NCBI RefSeq assembly: GCF_011388215.1
Contig: NZ_CP049989.1
Location: 434,001-498,000 of the forward strand
Direction: 5' to 3'
From: Hydrogenophaga crocea
GTDB lineage: Bacteria > Pseudomonadota > Gammaproteobacteria > Burkholderiales > Burkholderiaceae_C
Length of the DNA: 64,000 bases
Shown: in pieces, positions 1-9,216 of the stretch
How positions within the stretch are numbered: the first letter of the stretch is position 1
Layout of the letters: each line of letters begins with the position of its first letter
The notes under the pieces: generated by a model
Databases searched by the model: none
What the model was told of the DNA's origin: nothing
The model's input: the letters and a program-made list of their open reading frames with translations, nothing else
Translations under genes and position numbers: made by a program

Positions 1-200
1 GCGCCGGCGGCGAGATCCAGCTCACCGACGGCATTGCGGCGCTGATCGGCAAGGAGCGCGTGCAGGCCTTCCGCTACGACGGCCGGCGCTACGACTGCGG
101 CAGCAAGGAAGGCTTCCTCGAAGCCACCATCGACCTCGCGCTGGCCAACCCGGCGCTCAGCGAGGCGGTGCGCGCCCACCTGCAGCGCGTGATGGCCTGA
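1..200 (+). CDS. galU: UTP-glucose-1-phosphate uridylyltransferase, C-terminal end (partial)
   Basis: Only the last 65 codons lie in the window; the gene begins upstream of base 1. The enzyme makes UDP-glucose from UTP and glucose-1-phosphate in the cytoplasm, feeding polysaccharide synthesis. The visible reading frame opens with [13 protein letters not shown], which matches the GalU motif near the sugar-binding site, and continues with [18 protein letters not shown], the conserved region that includes the glycine-serine-lysine of the active site. It ends at TGA 198-200. The next gene is on the opposite strand and converges with it, 16 bases away. The frame is clear and the assignment is firm, although the N-terminal nucleotide-binding half is not visible here. 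Confidence 0.9.
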   Translation, partial: AGGEIQLTDGIAALIGKERVQAFRYDGRRYDCGSKEGFLEATIDLALANPALSEAVRAHLQRVMA

Positions 201-216
201 TCGGGCACGCGCCGCC

Positions 217-990
217 TCAGGGCCCGAACAGGAACACCGCGGGCAGCGACAGCGGCAGCCCCTCGCGCCAGCCGGGGTGCTGGCGCCACTGGGCCACGAG
301 CGCGCTGCGCACCGACTGCTGCGGCAGCCCCAGGCCGCAGGCCACGGCCAGCCGCGAGGCCGGCGACAGTTGTTCGAGCAGCGCCTGCAGCAGCGCGGCG
401 TTGCGGTAGGGCGTTTCGATGAGGATCTGCGTCTGGCCCGTGCGTGCGGCGCTGGCGTCGAGTTCGCGCAGGCGCTTCGCGCGCGCCGCCGCGTCCTGCG
501 GCACGTAGCCCACGAAGGCGAAGTGCTGGCCATTGAGGCCGCTGGCCGCCAGCGCGAGCATCAGTGACACCGGTCCCACCAGCGGCAGCACCGGCAGGCC
601 CAGTGCATGGGCGGCGCGCACCACGCTGCTGCCCGGATCGGCCACCGCGGGCATGCCCGCTTCGCTCAGCAGGCCGATGTCGTGGCCCTGCAGCGCCGGG
701 GCGAGCAGGGCCTTGGCGGCGGCGTCGAGCGCGTGGCCGTTGTGGTCGCCCTGCTTGTGCGCCTGCCGCGGCAGTTCGCTGATCTGCTGCGCCTGCAGCG
801 GCGCGGCCAGCGGGCTCAGGCCGTCCACGCGCTTGAGGAAGGCGCGGGCGCTCTTGGCGTTCTCCGCGATCCAGTGCGTGAGCCGAGCGGCCGTGGCGAT
901 GGTCTCGGCCGGCAGGGCCTGCGCCAGGGTTTGGGGCTCGGCGCCGAAATCGAGCGGCGTCGGCACCAGGTAGAGGCGGCCGGGCGTCAT
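217..990 (-). CDS. RsmI-like SAM-dependent methyltransferase (tetrapyrrole methylase fold)
   Basis: A 257-residue protein of the superfamily that includes RsmI, the 16S rRNA cytidine-1402 2'-O-methyltransferase. The N-terminus LYLVPTPLDFG resembles the RsmI start, and SEAGMPAVADPG at residues 109-120 is the family's SAM-site motif. It is shorter than typical RsmI (about 285 residues) and lacks the usual N-terminal spacing, so it is probably a paralogue whose substrate is unknown. Its ATG overlaps the stop of the upstream Maf gene by four bases (ATGA at 987-990), indicating translational coupling in a two-gene operon. It converges with galU. Methyltransferase identity is well supported; the rRNA position modified is inference. 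Confidence 0.85.
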   Translation of the reverse strand: MTPGRLYLVPTPLDFGAEPQTLAQALPAETIATAARLTHWIAENAKSARAFLKRVDGLSPLAAPLQAQQISELPRQAHKQGDHNGHALDAAAKALLAPALQGHDIGLLSEAGMPAVADPGSSVVRAAHALGLPVLPLVGPVSLMLALAASGLNGQHFAFVGYVPQDAAARAKRLRELDASAARTGQTQILIETPYRNAALLQALLEQLSPASRLAVACGLGLPQQSVRSALVAQWRQHPGWREGLPLSLPAVFLFGP

Positions 991-1586
991 GGCAGGCGCA
1001 GGCCGGCGGCGCGCAGCAGGCGGCAGGTGCGGATCAGCGGCAGGCCGATCAGCGCTGTGGGGTCGTCGCTGTCGATGCGCTCGAGCAGGGCGATGCCCAG
1101 GCCCTCGCTCTTGGCACTGCCGGCGCAGTCGTAGGGCTTTTCGGCGCGCAGGTAGCGCTCGATCTCGGCGTCATCGAGATCTCGAAAGCGCACACGCACG
1201 GGCGCGAGCTCGCTGGCCTCGAAGCCGCTCTCGTGGCACACCACCGAGAGCGCGGTCTGGAACACCACGGTCTGGCCGCGCATGCGGCGCAGCTGTTCGA
1301 CCGCGCGTTCGTGCGTGCCGGGCTTGCCCAGCGGCTCACCGTTCAGGTCGGCCACCTGGTCGCTGCCGATCACCACCGCCGCCGGCCGTTGCCGGGCCAC
1401 GGCACGGGCCTTGGCGAGCGCGAGCCGCCGGGCCAGGGCCTCGGGGGTTTCGCCGGCCAGCGGGGTTTCATCGACGCCCGGGCCGAGCACGTCAAAGGGC
1501 AATCCCAGGCGCTGCAGCAGCTCGCGGCGGTAGCGGGACGTGGAGCCGAGCACCAGGGCCCGGGAGGAGGAGGGGGAGGTGGACAT
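987..1586 (-). CDS. maf: Maf-like nucleoside triphosphate pyrophosphatase
   Basis: A 199-residue Maf/YceF-type house-cleaning pyrophosphatase that hydrolyses non-canonical nucleoside triphosphates to monophosphates in the cytoplasm. The family signature LGSTSRYRRELLQRLG lies near residue 11, followed by VDETPLAGETPEALA and the catalytic-aspartate region IGSDQVADLNGEPLGKPG. The frame stays open far upstream, but the Maf homology begins just after the ATG at 1584-1586, so that start is used. The gene is divergent from the YceD gene across only 36 bases. On the minus strand a CACAAT hexamer sits six bases before the ATG, which suggests a leaderless transcript. Downstream it overlaps the RsmI-like gene. 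Confidence 0.93.
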   Translation of the reverse strand: MSTSPSSSRALVLGSTSRYRRELLQRLGLPFDVLGPGVDETPLAGETPEALARRLALAKARAVARQRPAAVVIGSDQVADLNGEPLGKPGTHERAVEQLRRMRGQTVVFQTALSVVCHESGFEASELAPVRVRFRDLDDAEIERYLRAEKPYDCAGSAKSEGLGIALLERIDSDDPTALIGLPLIRTCRLLRAAGLRLP

Positions 1587-1622
1587 GGGCGTATTGTGAA
1601 GACCCCTCCCTACAATCGCCGG
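1587..1622. promoter_or_regulatory. 36-bp divergent maf/yceD promoter region
   Basis: The whole intergenic region is 36 bases. On the plus strand TACAAT (1611-1616) lies six bases before the yceD ATG at 1623. On the minus strand CACAAT (complement of 1592-1597) lies six bases before the maf ATG at 1586. Both hexamers resemble sigma-70 -10 boxes, so each transcript would start at or next to its initiation codon. No good -35 hexamer was found for either. Confidence 0.5.
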
Positions 1623-2210
1623 ATGCCTTCCGCCCAGAAGCCCTCGACGGGCCCTTTCAATCCGCGCCGCTTCGACGCCCTGCGCTTCGCCCAGGCCGCG
1701 GCCACGCTGGACGGCGAACTGCCGCTGGCCGACCTGAAGCGCCTGGCCCCCGACCTGCAGGCGCCGCTCGCGCCCGACGCGCGGGTGTACTGGTCGGCCC
1801 GCGGCGAATGGCGCGACGGCCCCACCGGGTCGGGCCCCCAGCCCTGGCTGCACCTGCAGGTGCGCGCCGTGGTGCCACTGGCCTGCCAGCGCTGCCTGGG
1901 CGCGGTCGACACCGAGTTGCTGGTCGACCGCTGGTTCCGCTTCGTGGCCGACGAAGCGGCCGCCGAGGCCCAGGACGACGACGCCGAGGAAGACCTGCTC
2001 GCGCTCGAGCCGCGGCCCGATCTGTTCGAGGTGATCGAGGACGAGCTGATCATGGCGCTGCCGCTGGTGCCCATGCACGAAGCCTGCCCGGAAACGCCCG
2101 CCGCGCTGCAAGGCGCGGCAGCGCCGGCGGAGGCCGCGGCGCCCGAACGGCCGAACCCTTTTGCGGCCCTGCAGCAGCTCAAGGGCCGCAAGCCCGGGGA
2201 CGGTTCGTGA
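1623..2210 (+). CDS. YceD family (DUF177) large ribosomal subunit accumulation protein
   Basis: A 195-residue DUF177/YceD protein. In E. coli yceD precedes rpmF and affects 23S rRNA accumulation; the same position here, directly before rpmF, supports the call. The family core is visible: a hydrophobic LHLQVRAVVPLACQRCLG segment around residues 78-95 with the paired-cysteine CQRC, then an acidic stretch (AEAQDDDAEEDLLAL) and the conserved IEDELIMALPLVPMHE. The ATG at 1623 is chosen because homology begins soon after it; the frame is open upstream only as a shadow of maf. The protein ends with a low-complexity alanine/proline segment and FAALQQLKGRK, typical of the family. Confidence 0.88.
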   Translation: MPSAQKPSTGPFNPRRFDALRFAQAAATLDGELPLADLKRLAPDLQAPLAPDARVYWSARGEWRDGPTGSGPQPWLHLQVRAVVPLACQRCLGAVDTELLVDRWFRFVADEAAAEAQDDDAEEDLLALEPRPDLFEVIEDELIMALPLVPMHEACPETPAALQGAAAPAEAAAPERPNPFAALQQLKGRKPGDGS

Positions 2211-2218
2211 AGCCTGGC

Positions 2219-2248
2219 TTGGACGGTCCGATCCGATCGGGCTATAAT
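2219..2248 (+). promoter_or_regulatory. Sigma-70 type promoter for rpmF and downstream genes
   Basis: TTGGAC (2219-2224) and TATAAT (2243-2248) are separated by 18 bases. This is the best sigma-70 consensus match noticed in the window. It overlaps the end of the YceD region and would give a leader of about 55 bases before the rpmF ATG at 2310. Confidence 0.75.
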
Positions 2249-2309
2249 GCTTGGCTTTGCGCCAGGGCGGGCCACTTCCGTCCCAGTCCAACATTCCCAG
2301 GAGCCCAAC

Positions 2310-2492
2310 ATGGCCGTCCAGCAAAACAAAAAGTCGCCCTCCAAGCGTGGCATGCACCGTTCGCACAACGCGCTGACCGTGCCCGGCATCGCCGTCGAGC
2401 CCACCACCGGCGAAACGCACCTGCGTCACCACATCAGCCCCAACGGCTTCTACCGCGGCCGTCAGGTGCTCAAGAACAAATCCGAAGCCTGA
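2310..2492 (+). CDS. rpmF: 50S ribosomal protein L32
   Basis: A 60-residue basic protein that matches L32 of the large ribosomal subunit: [20 protein letters not shown] at the start, then [18 protein letters not shown] at the end. It is the cysteine-free form of L32, with no zinc ribbon. The ATG at 2310 follows a weak Shine-Dalgarno (CAGGAG, 2298-2303). It has its own strong promoter upstream and a hairpin terminator 57 bases downstream, between it and plsX. This is the usual rpmF-plsX-fab order of Proteobacteria, linking ribosome and membrane-lipid synthesis. Confidence 0.97.
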   Translation: MAVQQNKKSPSKRGMHRSHNALTVPGIAVEPTTGETHLRHHISPNGFYRGRQVLKNKSEA

Positions 2493-2548
2493 CCCTCGGG
2501 CTGACCGGCGGGCGCGCGCTGGCGTGCCCTCGGACTCACGGAGACACG

Positions 2549-2569
2549 GGCCCGCATGCGGGCCTTTTT
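2549..2569 (+). terminator. Intrinsic terminator between rpmF and plsX
   Basis: The perfect inverted repeat GGCCCGC-AT-GCGGGCC (2549-2564) is followed directly by TTTTT (2565-2569). A six-base-pair stem with a CATG loop is feasible. It should end most rpmF transcripts and let part of the polymerase read into plsX. Confidence 0.8.
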
Positions 2570-2612
2570 CATTACAACAAGGGCGTTGCGCGCGCCCGTT
2601 CGGGATGTTGAG

Positions 2613-3671
2613 ATGATCACCGTCGCTGTGGATTGCATGGGGGGAGACGTCGGTCCGGGGGCCACCCTGCCGGCGTGTGCGGCCTTCCTGAAAGCCCAGC
2701 CCGATGCCCGCCTGCTGCTGGTGGGGCGTCCCGATGCCTTGCGCGACGGGTCGGGGCTGCTCGACCACCCCCGCGTGTCGCTGGTGCCCGCCAGCGAGGT
2801 GGTGAGCATGGACGATCCGATCGAGATTGCGCTGCGCCGCAAGAAGGACTCGTCCATGCGCGTGGCGATCCAGCAAGTCAAGGACGGACATGCGCAGGCA
2901 GCCGTGTCGGCCGGCAACACCGGCGCGCTGATGGCCATCGCGCGTTACCTGCTCAAGACGCTCGACGGCATCGAGCGCCCCGCGATCGCGACCCAGATGC
3001 CCAATGCGGCGGGCGGCGCCACCACGGTGCTCGACCTCGGCGCCAACGTCGACTGCAGCGCCGAGCACCTGCTGCAGTTCGCGGTCATGGGCTCGGCCCT
3101 GGTGGCCGCCATCACCGGCCGCGACGCGCCCTCGGTCGGCCTGCTCAACGTGGGTGAAGAGGTCATCAAGGGCAGCGAGGTCATCAAGCAGGCCGGCCAG
3201 CTGCTGCGCGCGGCGAGCCTCTCGGGAGACCTCAATTTCCACGGCAACGTGGAAGGCAACGACATCTTCAAGGGCACCACTGACATCGTGGTGTGCGACG
3301 GTTTCGTGGGCAACGTGGCCTTGAAGGCCAGCGAAGGCCTGGCGTCGATGATCGCCGGCTTCATCCGCGAGGAGTTCACGCGCAGCCCCTGGCGCAAGCT
3401 CAGCGCGCTGGTGGCCATGCCGGTGCTCAACGCCTTCCGCGACCGCGTGGACCACCGCCGCTACAACGGCGCGGCACTGCTGGGCCTGCAGGGCCTGGTC
3501 TTCAAGAGCCACGGATCGGCCGACGCCTTCGCTTTCGAACACGCGCTGGCGCGCGCTTATGATGCGGCCTCCCGCGGCCTGCTCGACAACGTCCGGCAGC
3601 GCATCGCCCGTGCCAGACCGCTGCTCTCGCCCGAGACCCTGAGCGAACTCGGCAACATCCCGACCATCTGA
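2613..3671 (+). CDS. plsX: Phosphate acyltransferase PlsX
   Basis: A 352-residue enzyme that converts acyl-ACP and phosphate to acyl-phosphate, the donor for PlsY in phospholipid synthesis; it acts at the inner face of the membrane. The N-terminal [19 protein letters not shown] is diagnostic, and [22 protein letters not shown] and VGLLNVGEE segments follow. The open frame extends 19 codons upstream into the terminator region, but family homology starts at the ATG at 2613. Length is normal for the family. fabH follows after 41 bases, so it belongs to the fatty-acid gene run. The segment [13 protein letters not shown] near residues 230-242 is also a family hallmark. Confidence 0.96.
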   Translation: MITVAVDCMGGDVGPGATLPACAAFLKAQPDARLLLVGRPDALRDGSGLLDHPRVSLVPASEVVSMDDPIEIALRRKKDSSMRVAIQQVKDGHAQAAVSAGNTGALMAIARYLLKTLDGIERPAIATQMPNAAGGATTVLDLGANVDCSAEHLLQFAVMGSALVAAITGRDAPSVGLLNVGEEVIKGSEVIKQAGQLLRAASLSGDLNFHGNVEGNDIFKGTTDIVVCDGFVGNVALKASEGLASMIAGFIREEFTRSPWRKLSALVAMPVLNAFRDRVDHRRYNGAALLGLQGLVFKSHGSADAFAFEHALARAYDAASRGLLDNVRQRIARARPLLSPETLSELGNIPTI

Positions 3672-3712
3672 GCGACTCCCTGGAGCCTCTCTCTGAGCGA
3701 ACCCCGCCCGGC

Positions 3713-4690
3713 ATGACCCGTTTCTCCCGCATCACCGGCACCGGCAGCCACCTGCCGCCGCGCCGACTCACCAACGACGACATGGTGGCCCTGCTGGCCC
3801 CGCGCGGCGTCGAGACCAGCGACCAGTGGATCATCGAGCGCACCGGCATCCGCGCCCGACACTTCGCCGACGATGGCGTGTTCGCGAGCGACCTCGGCGT
3901 GCTCGCGGCGCGCGCAGCGCTCGAGGCCGCGGGCCGCGAGGCCAGCGACATCGATCTGATCGTGGTGGCCACGTCCACGCCCGACATGGTGTTCCCGTCG
4001 ACCGCCGCCATCATCCAGAACAAGCTCGGCATCGCTGGCTGCCCCGCCTTCGACGTGCAGGCCGTGTGCAGCGGCTTCGTGTACGCGCTCACCGTGGCCG
4101 ACGCGATGATCCGCACCGGCAGCGCGAACCGCGCGCTCGTGATCGGCACCGAGATCTTCTCGCGCCTGCTCAACTTCGACGACCGCACCACCTGCGTGCT
4201 GTTCGGCGACGGTGCGGGCGCCGTGGTGCTCGAGGCGTCCGACACGCCGGGCATTCTCGCGAGCGACCTGCACGCGGACGGCAAGCACGTCGGCATCCTG
4301 TGCGTGCCCGGCCATGTGTCGGGCGGTCAGGTCCTCGGCGATCCGCTGCTCAAGATGGATGGCCAGGCGGTGTTCAAGCTCGCGGTGGGTGTGCTCGAGA
4401 GCGCGGCGCGCGCCGTGCTCGACAAGGCCGGCCGCACCGACGCCGACATCGACTGGCTGATTCCCCACCAGGCCAACATCCGCATCATGCAGGGCACGGC
4501 CAAGAAGCTGAAGCTGCCGCTGGACAAGCTGGTGGTCACCGTGGACGAACACGGCAACACCTCGGCGGCGTCCATCCCGCTCGCGCTCGACCATGCGGTG
4601 CGCGCGGGCAAGGTCAAGGCCGGCGACACCGTCATGCTCGAGGGCGTGGGCGGTGGCTTCACCTGGGGCGCGGTGCTGCTCGATTTCTGA
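3713..4690 (+). CDS. fabH: 3-oxoacyl-ACP synthase III
   Basis: A 325-residue beta-ketoacyl-ACP synthase III that condenses acetyl-CoA with malonyl-ACP to start type II fatty-acid elongation. The catalytic triad is visible: Cys119 in [14 protein letters not shown], His in [11 protein letters not shown] and Asn in [15 protein letters not shown]. The arginine/tryptophan-containing [14 protein letters not shown] segment, which binds CoA and ACP, is at residues 37-50. Length is standard for the family. The gene sits between plsX and fabD in the conserved order and has short gaps (41 and 46 bases), consistent with one operon. Confidence 0.97.
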   Translation: MTRFSRITGTGSHLPPRRLTNDDMVALLAPRGVETSDQWIIERTGIRARHFADDGVFASDLGVLAARAALEAAGREASDIDLIVVATSTPDMVFPSTAAIIQNKLGIAGCPAFDVQAVCSGFVYALTVADAMIRTGSANRALVIGTEIFSRLLNFDDRTTCVLFGDGAGAVVLEASDTPGILASDLHADGKHVGILCVPGHVSGGQVLGDPLLKMDGQAVFKLAVGVLESAARAVLDKAGRTDADIDWLIPHQANIRIMQGTAKKLKLPLDKLVVTVDEHGNTSAASIPLALDHAVRAGKVKAGDTVMLEGVGGGFTWGAVLLDF

Positions 4691-4736
4691 GCCCGCCGCG
4701 CACCCGCGATCCGACAACCACAGAGACAAGCGAACG

Positions 4737-5687
4737 ATGAAACCCTTTGCATTCGTGTTCCCCGGCCAGGGATCGCAGGCCGTGGGCATGCTCGACGCGT
4801 GGGGCGACCACCCCGCGGTGGCCGAGACCCTGCGCGAAGCTTCCGAGGCGCTCGGCGAAGACGTGGCCAAGCTCATTCACGAAGGCCCGAAAGAAGCCCT
4901 GGCGCTCACCACCAACACCCAGCCCGTAATGCTCGTGGCCGGTGTGGCCGCCTGGCGCGTGTGGCAGGCCGAAGGCGGCGCCACGCCAGCCGCGGTCGCC
5001 GGCCATTCGCTGGGCGAGTACTCGGCCCTGGTGGCCGCGGGCTCGCTCACGCTGGCACAGGCCGCGCCGCTGGTGCGCTTTCGCGCCGCCGCCATGCAGG
5101 ACGCCGTGCCCGTGGGCACCGGCGCCATGGCCGCCATCCTCGGCATGGACGCACAGCAGGTGCAGGCCGGTTGCGCCGAGGTGCAGGCCGGCTTCGCGGC
5201 CGGCAGCGGCGAGGTGGTGGAAGCCGTGAACTTCAACGACCCGGTGCAGACCGTGATCGCGGGCAGCAAGGCCGCGGTGGAGAAGGCCTGCGAGGTGCTC
5301 AAGGCCAAGGGCGCCAAGCGCGCGCTGCCCTTGCCGGTGTCGGCGCCGTTCCATTCGAGCCTCATGAAACCCGCGGCCGAACGCCTGCGCGAAAAACTCG
5401 CACAGACCCCGCTGCTGACGCCGCAGATCCCGCTGGTCAACAACATCGACGTGGCGGTGGAAACCGACCCCGAACGCATCCGCGACGCGCTGTACCGTCA
5501 GGCCTTCGGCCCGGTGCGCTGGGTGGAGTGCGTGCAGGCGATCCGTGCGCGCGGCATCGACACCCTCGTCGAATGCGGGCCGGGCAAGGTACTGGCCGGC
5601 ATGACCAAGCGCATCGACGCGTCGCTGCAAGGCGCGCCCCTGTTCGACCCGGCCACGCTGGGCGAGGTGAAGGCCCTGTTGGCCTGA
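4737..5687 (+). CDS. fabD: Malonyl-CoA:ACP transacylase
   Basis: A 316-residue transacylase that loads malonyl groups on ACP. The start MKPFAFVFPGQGSQAVGM is typical and fixes the ATG at 4737; the frame is open further upstream as a shadow of fabH. The catalytic serine is Ser91 in AGHSLGEYSALVA and the histidine is in PVSAPFHSSLM near residue 200. The arginine of the malonyl-binding site is expected in LVRFRAAAMQ. fabG follows 13 bases after the stop, preceded by GGAGAAAA, a good ribosome-binding site. The gene belongs to the fatty-acid synthesis operon and shows no anomalies. Confidence 0.97.
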   Translation: MKPFAFVFPGQGSQAVGMLDAWGDHPAVAETLREASEALGEDVAKLIHEGPKEALALTTNTQPVMLVAGVAAWRVWQAEGGATPAAVAGHSLGEYSALVAAGSLTLAQAAPLVRFRAAAMQDAVPVGTGAMAAILGMDAQQVQAGCAEVQAGFAAGSGEVVEAVNFNDPVQTVIAGSKAAVEKACEVLKAKGAKRALPLPVSAPFHSSLMKPAAERLREKLAQTPLLTPQIPLVNNIDVAVETDPERIRDALYRQAFGPVRWVECVQAIRARGIDTLVECGPGKVLAGMTKRIDASLQGAPLFDPATLGEVKALLA

Positions 5688-5700
5688 GCGGAGAAAACCC

Positions 5701-6788
<1,088 letters not shown>

Positions 6789-6795
6789 TCCGCCC

Positions 6796-8040
6796 ATGAG
6801 CCGACGTCGCGTTGTCGTGACCGGCCTGGGTTGCATCACCCCCGTGGGCAACACGGTGGCCGATGCCTGGGCCAACCTCATCGCCGGCCGTTCCGGCATC
6901 ACCGCGATCACGAAGTTCGACGCGTCGAACATGGCGTGCCGCATCGCGGGTGAGGTCAAGGGGTTCGATCTCGAGTCCTACATGAGCGCCAAAGAGGCGC
7001 GCACCATGGACACCTTCATCCACTACGGCATCGCCGCCGCGCACCAGGCGGTGATCGACTCGGGCCTGCCCACGGGCGACGCCCTGGATGAAGAGACCGC
7101 CACCCGCATCGGCTGCATCATCGGCTCGGGCATCGGCGGTCTGCCGCTGATCGAAGAAACCCATTCCGAACTGGTCAACCGCGGCCCGCGCCGCATCTCG
7201 CCGTTCTTCGTGCCGGCCTCGATCATCAACATGATCTCGGGGCACGTGTCCATGCGCTTCGGCTTCAAGGGGCCGAACCTGGCGGTCGTGACGGCCTGCA
7301 CCACCGGTCTGCACGCGATCGGTGAAGCGGCCCGCAAGATCGAGTACGGCGACGCCGACGTGATCGTGGCGGGTGGCTCCGAGGCCACGGTCTCGCCGCT
7401 GGGTGTGGGGGGCTTTGCCGCCATGCGCGCGCTGTCCACGCGCAACGACGACCCGGCCACGGCGTCCCGCCCCTGGGACAAGGACCGCGACGGCTTTGTG
7501 CTGGGCGAGGGCGCCGGTGTGATGGTGCTCGAAGAGTACGAACGCGCCAAGGCGCGTGGCGCGAAGATCTACGCCGAGCTCTCGGGCTACGGCATGAGCG
7601 CCGACGCCGGTCACATGACCGCGCCCAACATGGACGGCCCGCGCCGCGCCATGGTGAATGCGCTGCGCAACGCGGGCCTCAACGCCGACCAGGTCGACTA
7701 CCTGAACGCCCACGGCACCTCGACGCCGCTGGGTGACGTCAACGAGTCCAGCGCCATCAAAGCCGCGCTGGGCGACCACGCGAAGAAGATGGTGGTGAGC
7801 TCGACCAAGTCCATGACCGGCCACCTGCTGGGTGGCGCGGGGGGTATCGAAAGCGTGTTCACCGTGCTCGCGGTGCACCACCAGCAGATCCCGCCGACGA
7901 TCAACATCTTCAACCAGGACCCCGAGTGCGACCTCGACTACTGCGCCAACACGGCGCGGGATCGCAAGGTCGATGTGGCCGTGAAGAACAACTTCGGCTT
8001 CGGCGGCACCAACGGCACGCTGGTGTTCAAGCGCGTCTGA
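6796..8040 (+). CDS. fabF: 3-oxoacyl-ACP synthase II
   Basis: A 414-residue condensing enzyme that elongates acyl-ACP with malonyl-ACP. The catalytic Cys is in [19 protein letters not shown] near residue 164, and the two histidines are in [14 protein letters not shown] and [15 protein letters not shown]. Length and motifs are those of FabF rather than FabB. The gene follows acpP by seven bases and closes the fatty-acid synthesis run. The next reading frame, a small membrane protein, begins 15 bases later, so transcription may continue into the envelope-stress genes. Confidence 0.97.
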   Translation: MSRRRVVVTGLGCITPVGNTVADAWANLIAGRSGITAITKFDASNMACRIAGEVKGFDLESYMSAKEARTMDTFIHYGIAAAHQAVIDSGLPTGDALDEETATRIGCIIGSGIGGLPLIEETHSELVNRGPRRISPFFVPASIINMISGHVSMRFGFKGPNLAVVTACTTGLHAIGEAARKIEYGDADVIVAGGSEATVSPLGVGGFAAMRALSTRNDDPATASRPWDKDRDGFVLGEGAGVMVLEEYERAKARGAKIYAELSGYGMSADAGHMTAPNMDGPRRAMVNALRNAGLNADQVDYLNAHGTSTPLGDVNESSAIKAALGDHAKKMVVSSTKSMTGHLLGGAGGIESVFTVLAVHHQQIPPTINIFNQDPECDLDYCANTARDRKVDVAVKNNFGFGGTNGTLVFKRV

Positions 8041-8055
8041 GCCCGGGCCGCCCGC

Positions 8056-8508
8056 ATGCAGCACGCTCCATCGGTGACCTATCCGGTGGGGCGTTCTGCC
8101 GTCTGGGCAGGCGGCCTGGTCGTGCTCGCCCTGGCTTTGCCCACCTTGCTCGTCCTGAGCGCTCCGGGGCTGTCCTCGCTGGCCATCGGCGCGCTCGGGT
8201 CCGTTTGGCTGGGCTGGTGTGCGCTCGCCGGGCGCAGCCTGGCGCGACAGCCGTGCGGCTGGCTGTGCTACGGCGGGGGGGCGGTGGCGCGGCGCGATGG
8301 CGATGCGCCATGGCACTGGCGCGACGCGGCGGGCTTGCACGAGCGGCCATTGGCGGCGGTCCGGGTGGCGCTCGATCTGCAGCGCATCCTGCTGCTCGAG
8401 CTCGCGTCAGACACGGATGCGCCGCGCTGGCTCTGGCTCGACGCGGGCCGCGCGCCGGCCGACTGGCCGGCCCTGCGCCGTGCCGTGCGCGCCGCTACCC
8501 GGCCCTGA
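8056..8508 (+). CDS. Small two-helix membrane protein, YgfX-like
   Basis: A 150-residue protein lodged between fabF and rpoE. Two adjacent hydrophobic segments (about residues 14-33 and 37-57) are followed by a soluble half with the pattern LDLQRILLLELAS and WLWLDAGRAPADWPALRRAVRAA. That layout, two helices then a small domain ending in a tryptophan-rich LWL and a W-x2-LRRA helix, resembles the YgfX/CptA family, whose E. coli member is described as an antitoxin-paired inhibitor of cell-division and cytoskeletal proteins. The resemblance was judged by eye and is weak. No SdhE-type partner is adjacent; sdhE is at 35084. A GC-rich hairpin without a T-run spans its stop codon. Confidence 0.6.
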   Translation: MQHAPSVTYPVGRSAVWAGGLVVLALALPTLLVLSAPGLSSLAIGALGSVWLGWCALAGRSLARQPCGWLCYGGGAVARRDGDAPWHWRDAAGLHERPLAAVRVALDLQRILLLELASDTDAPRWLWLDAGRAPADWPALRRAVRAATRP

Positions 8509-8548
8509 GCCGGGCCGGTGAGACCCCATCGGGTATAGTCCCGCGCGC

Positions 8549-9190
8549 ATGATTCCGGAAGACCACACCGCTCCGCCGCCGCCCGACAGCGACGCCATGC
8601 TGGTGCAACGGACTCTGGCCGGCGAGCAGCGCGCCTACGACCTGCTGGTCATCAAGTACCAGCGCCGCGTCGAGCGCCTGATCGGGCGCATGGTCCGCGA
8701 TGCCGATCTGGTCCAGGACATTGCCCAGGAAACCTTCATCCGCGCCTACCGCGCGCTGGCACAGTTCCGCGGTGACGCCCAGTTCTACACCTGGCTCTAC
8801 CGCATCGCGGTGAACACCGCCAAGAAGCAGCTGCTCGAACTCAAGCGCGACCCGCTGGTCTACCAGTCACAGCTCAAATCCGCCGAGGACGATGAAACTT
8901 CCGCTCCGGAGCGCGAACTAAACCCCAACGTTGCCGACACCGAGACGCCTGAGGCGGTGCTGGCGAGCAAGGAAATCGCCAATGCGGTCAATGCCGCCAT
9001 GGAGGCCTTGCCCGAAGAGTTGCGCATGGCCATCACCCTGCGCGAGATTGAAGGTCTGAGTTACGAAGAAATCGCCCAAGCCCTGGATTGCCCCATCGGG
9101 ACGGTGCGCTCGCGCATCTTCCGGGCGCGCGAAGCCATCTCCGCGCGCATCAAGCCCTTGCTTGATCGGCAGTCGGGCAAGCGCTGGTGA
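8549..9190 (+). CDS. rpoE: RNA polymerase sigma factor RpoE (ECF, envelope stress)
   Basis: A 213-residue ECF sigma factor of the RpoE/AlgU type. Region 2 is visible as DADLVQDIAQETFIRAYRAL followed by FYTWLYRIAVNTAKKQL (residues about 50-95). Region 4 is ELRMAITLREIEGLSYEEIA with a helix-turn-helix ending IGTVRSRIFRAREAI. The cognate anti-sigma genes rseA and rseB and the periplasmic protease mucD follow, which fixes the role as envelope-stress sigma factor held at the inner membrane until RseA is cut. A TATAGT hexamer (8534-8539) lies nine bases before the ATG, so the leader would be very short. The ATG at 8549 is the only reasonable start. Confidence 0.95.
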   Translation: MIPEDHTAPPPPDSDAMLVQRTLAGEQRAYDLLVIKYQRRVERLIGRMVRDADLVQDIAQETFIRAYRALAQFRGDAQFYTWLYRIAVNTAKKQLLELKRDPLVYQSQLKSAEDDETSAPERELNPNVADTETPEAVLASKEIANAVNAAMEALPEELRMAITLREIEGLSYEEIAQALDCPIGTVRSRIFRAREAISARIKPLLDRQSGKRW

Positions 9191-9216
9191 GTGTCTTGAT
9201 CGCTGAGGTAGTCACG

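Noticed and set aside
1610..3542. Upstream extension of the Maf frame on the minus strand up to 3542
   Set aside because: The extension is opposite yceD, rpmF and plsX and has no homology; Maf homology starts right after the ATG at 1586.
8499..8518. GC-rich hairpin CCGGCCC-TGAGCC-GGGCCGG at the end of the YgfX-like gene as a terminator
   Set aside because: There is no T-run, and rpoE begins 30 bases later with a possible promoter of its own. It may be a pause site, but not a supportable terminator.
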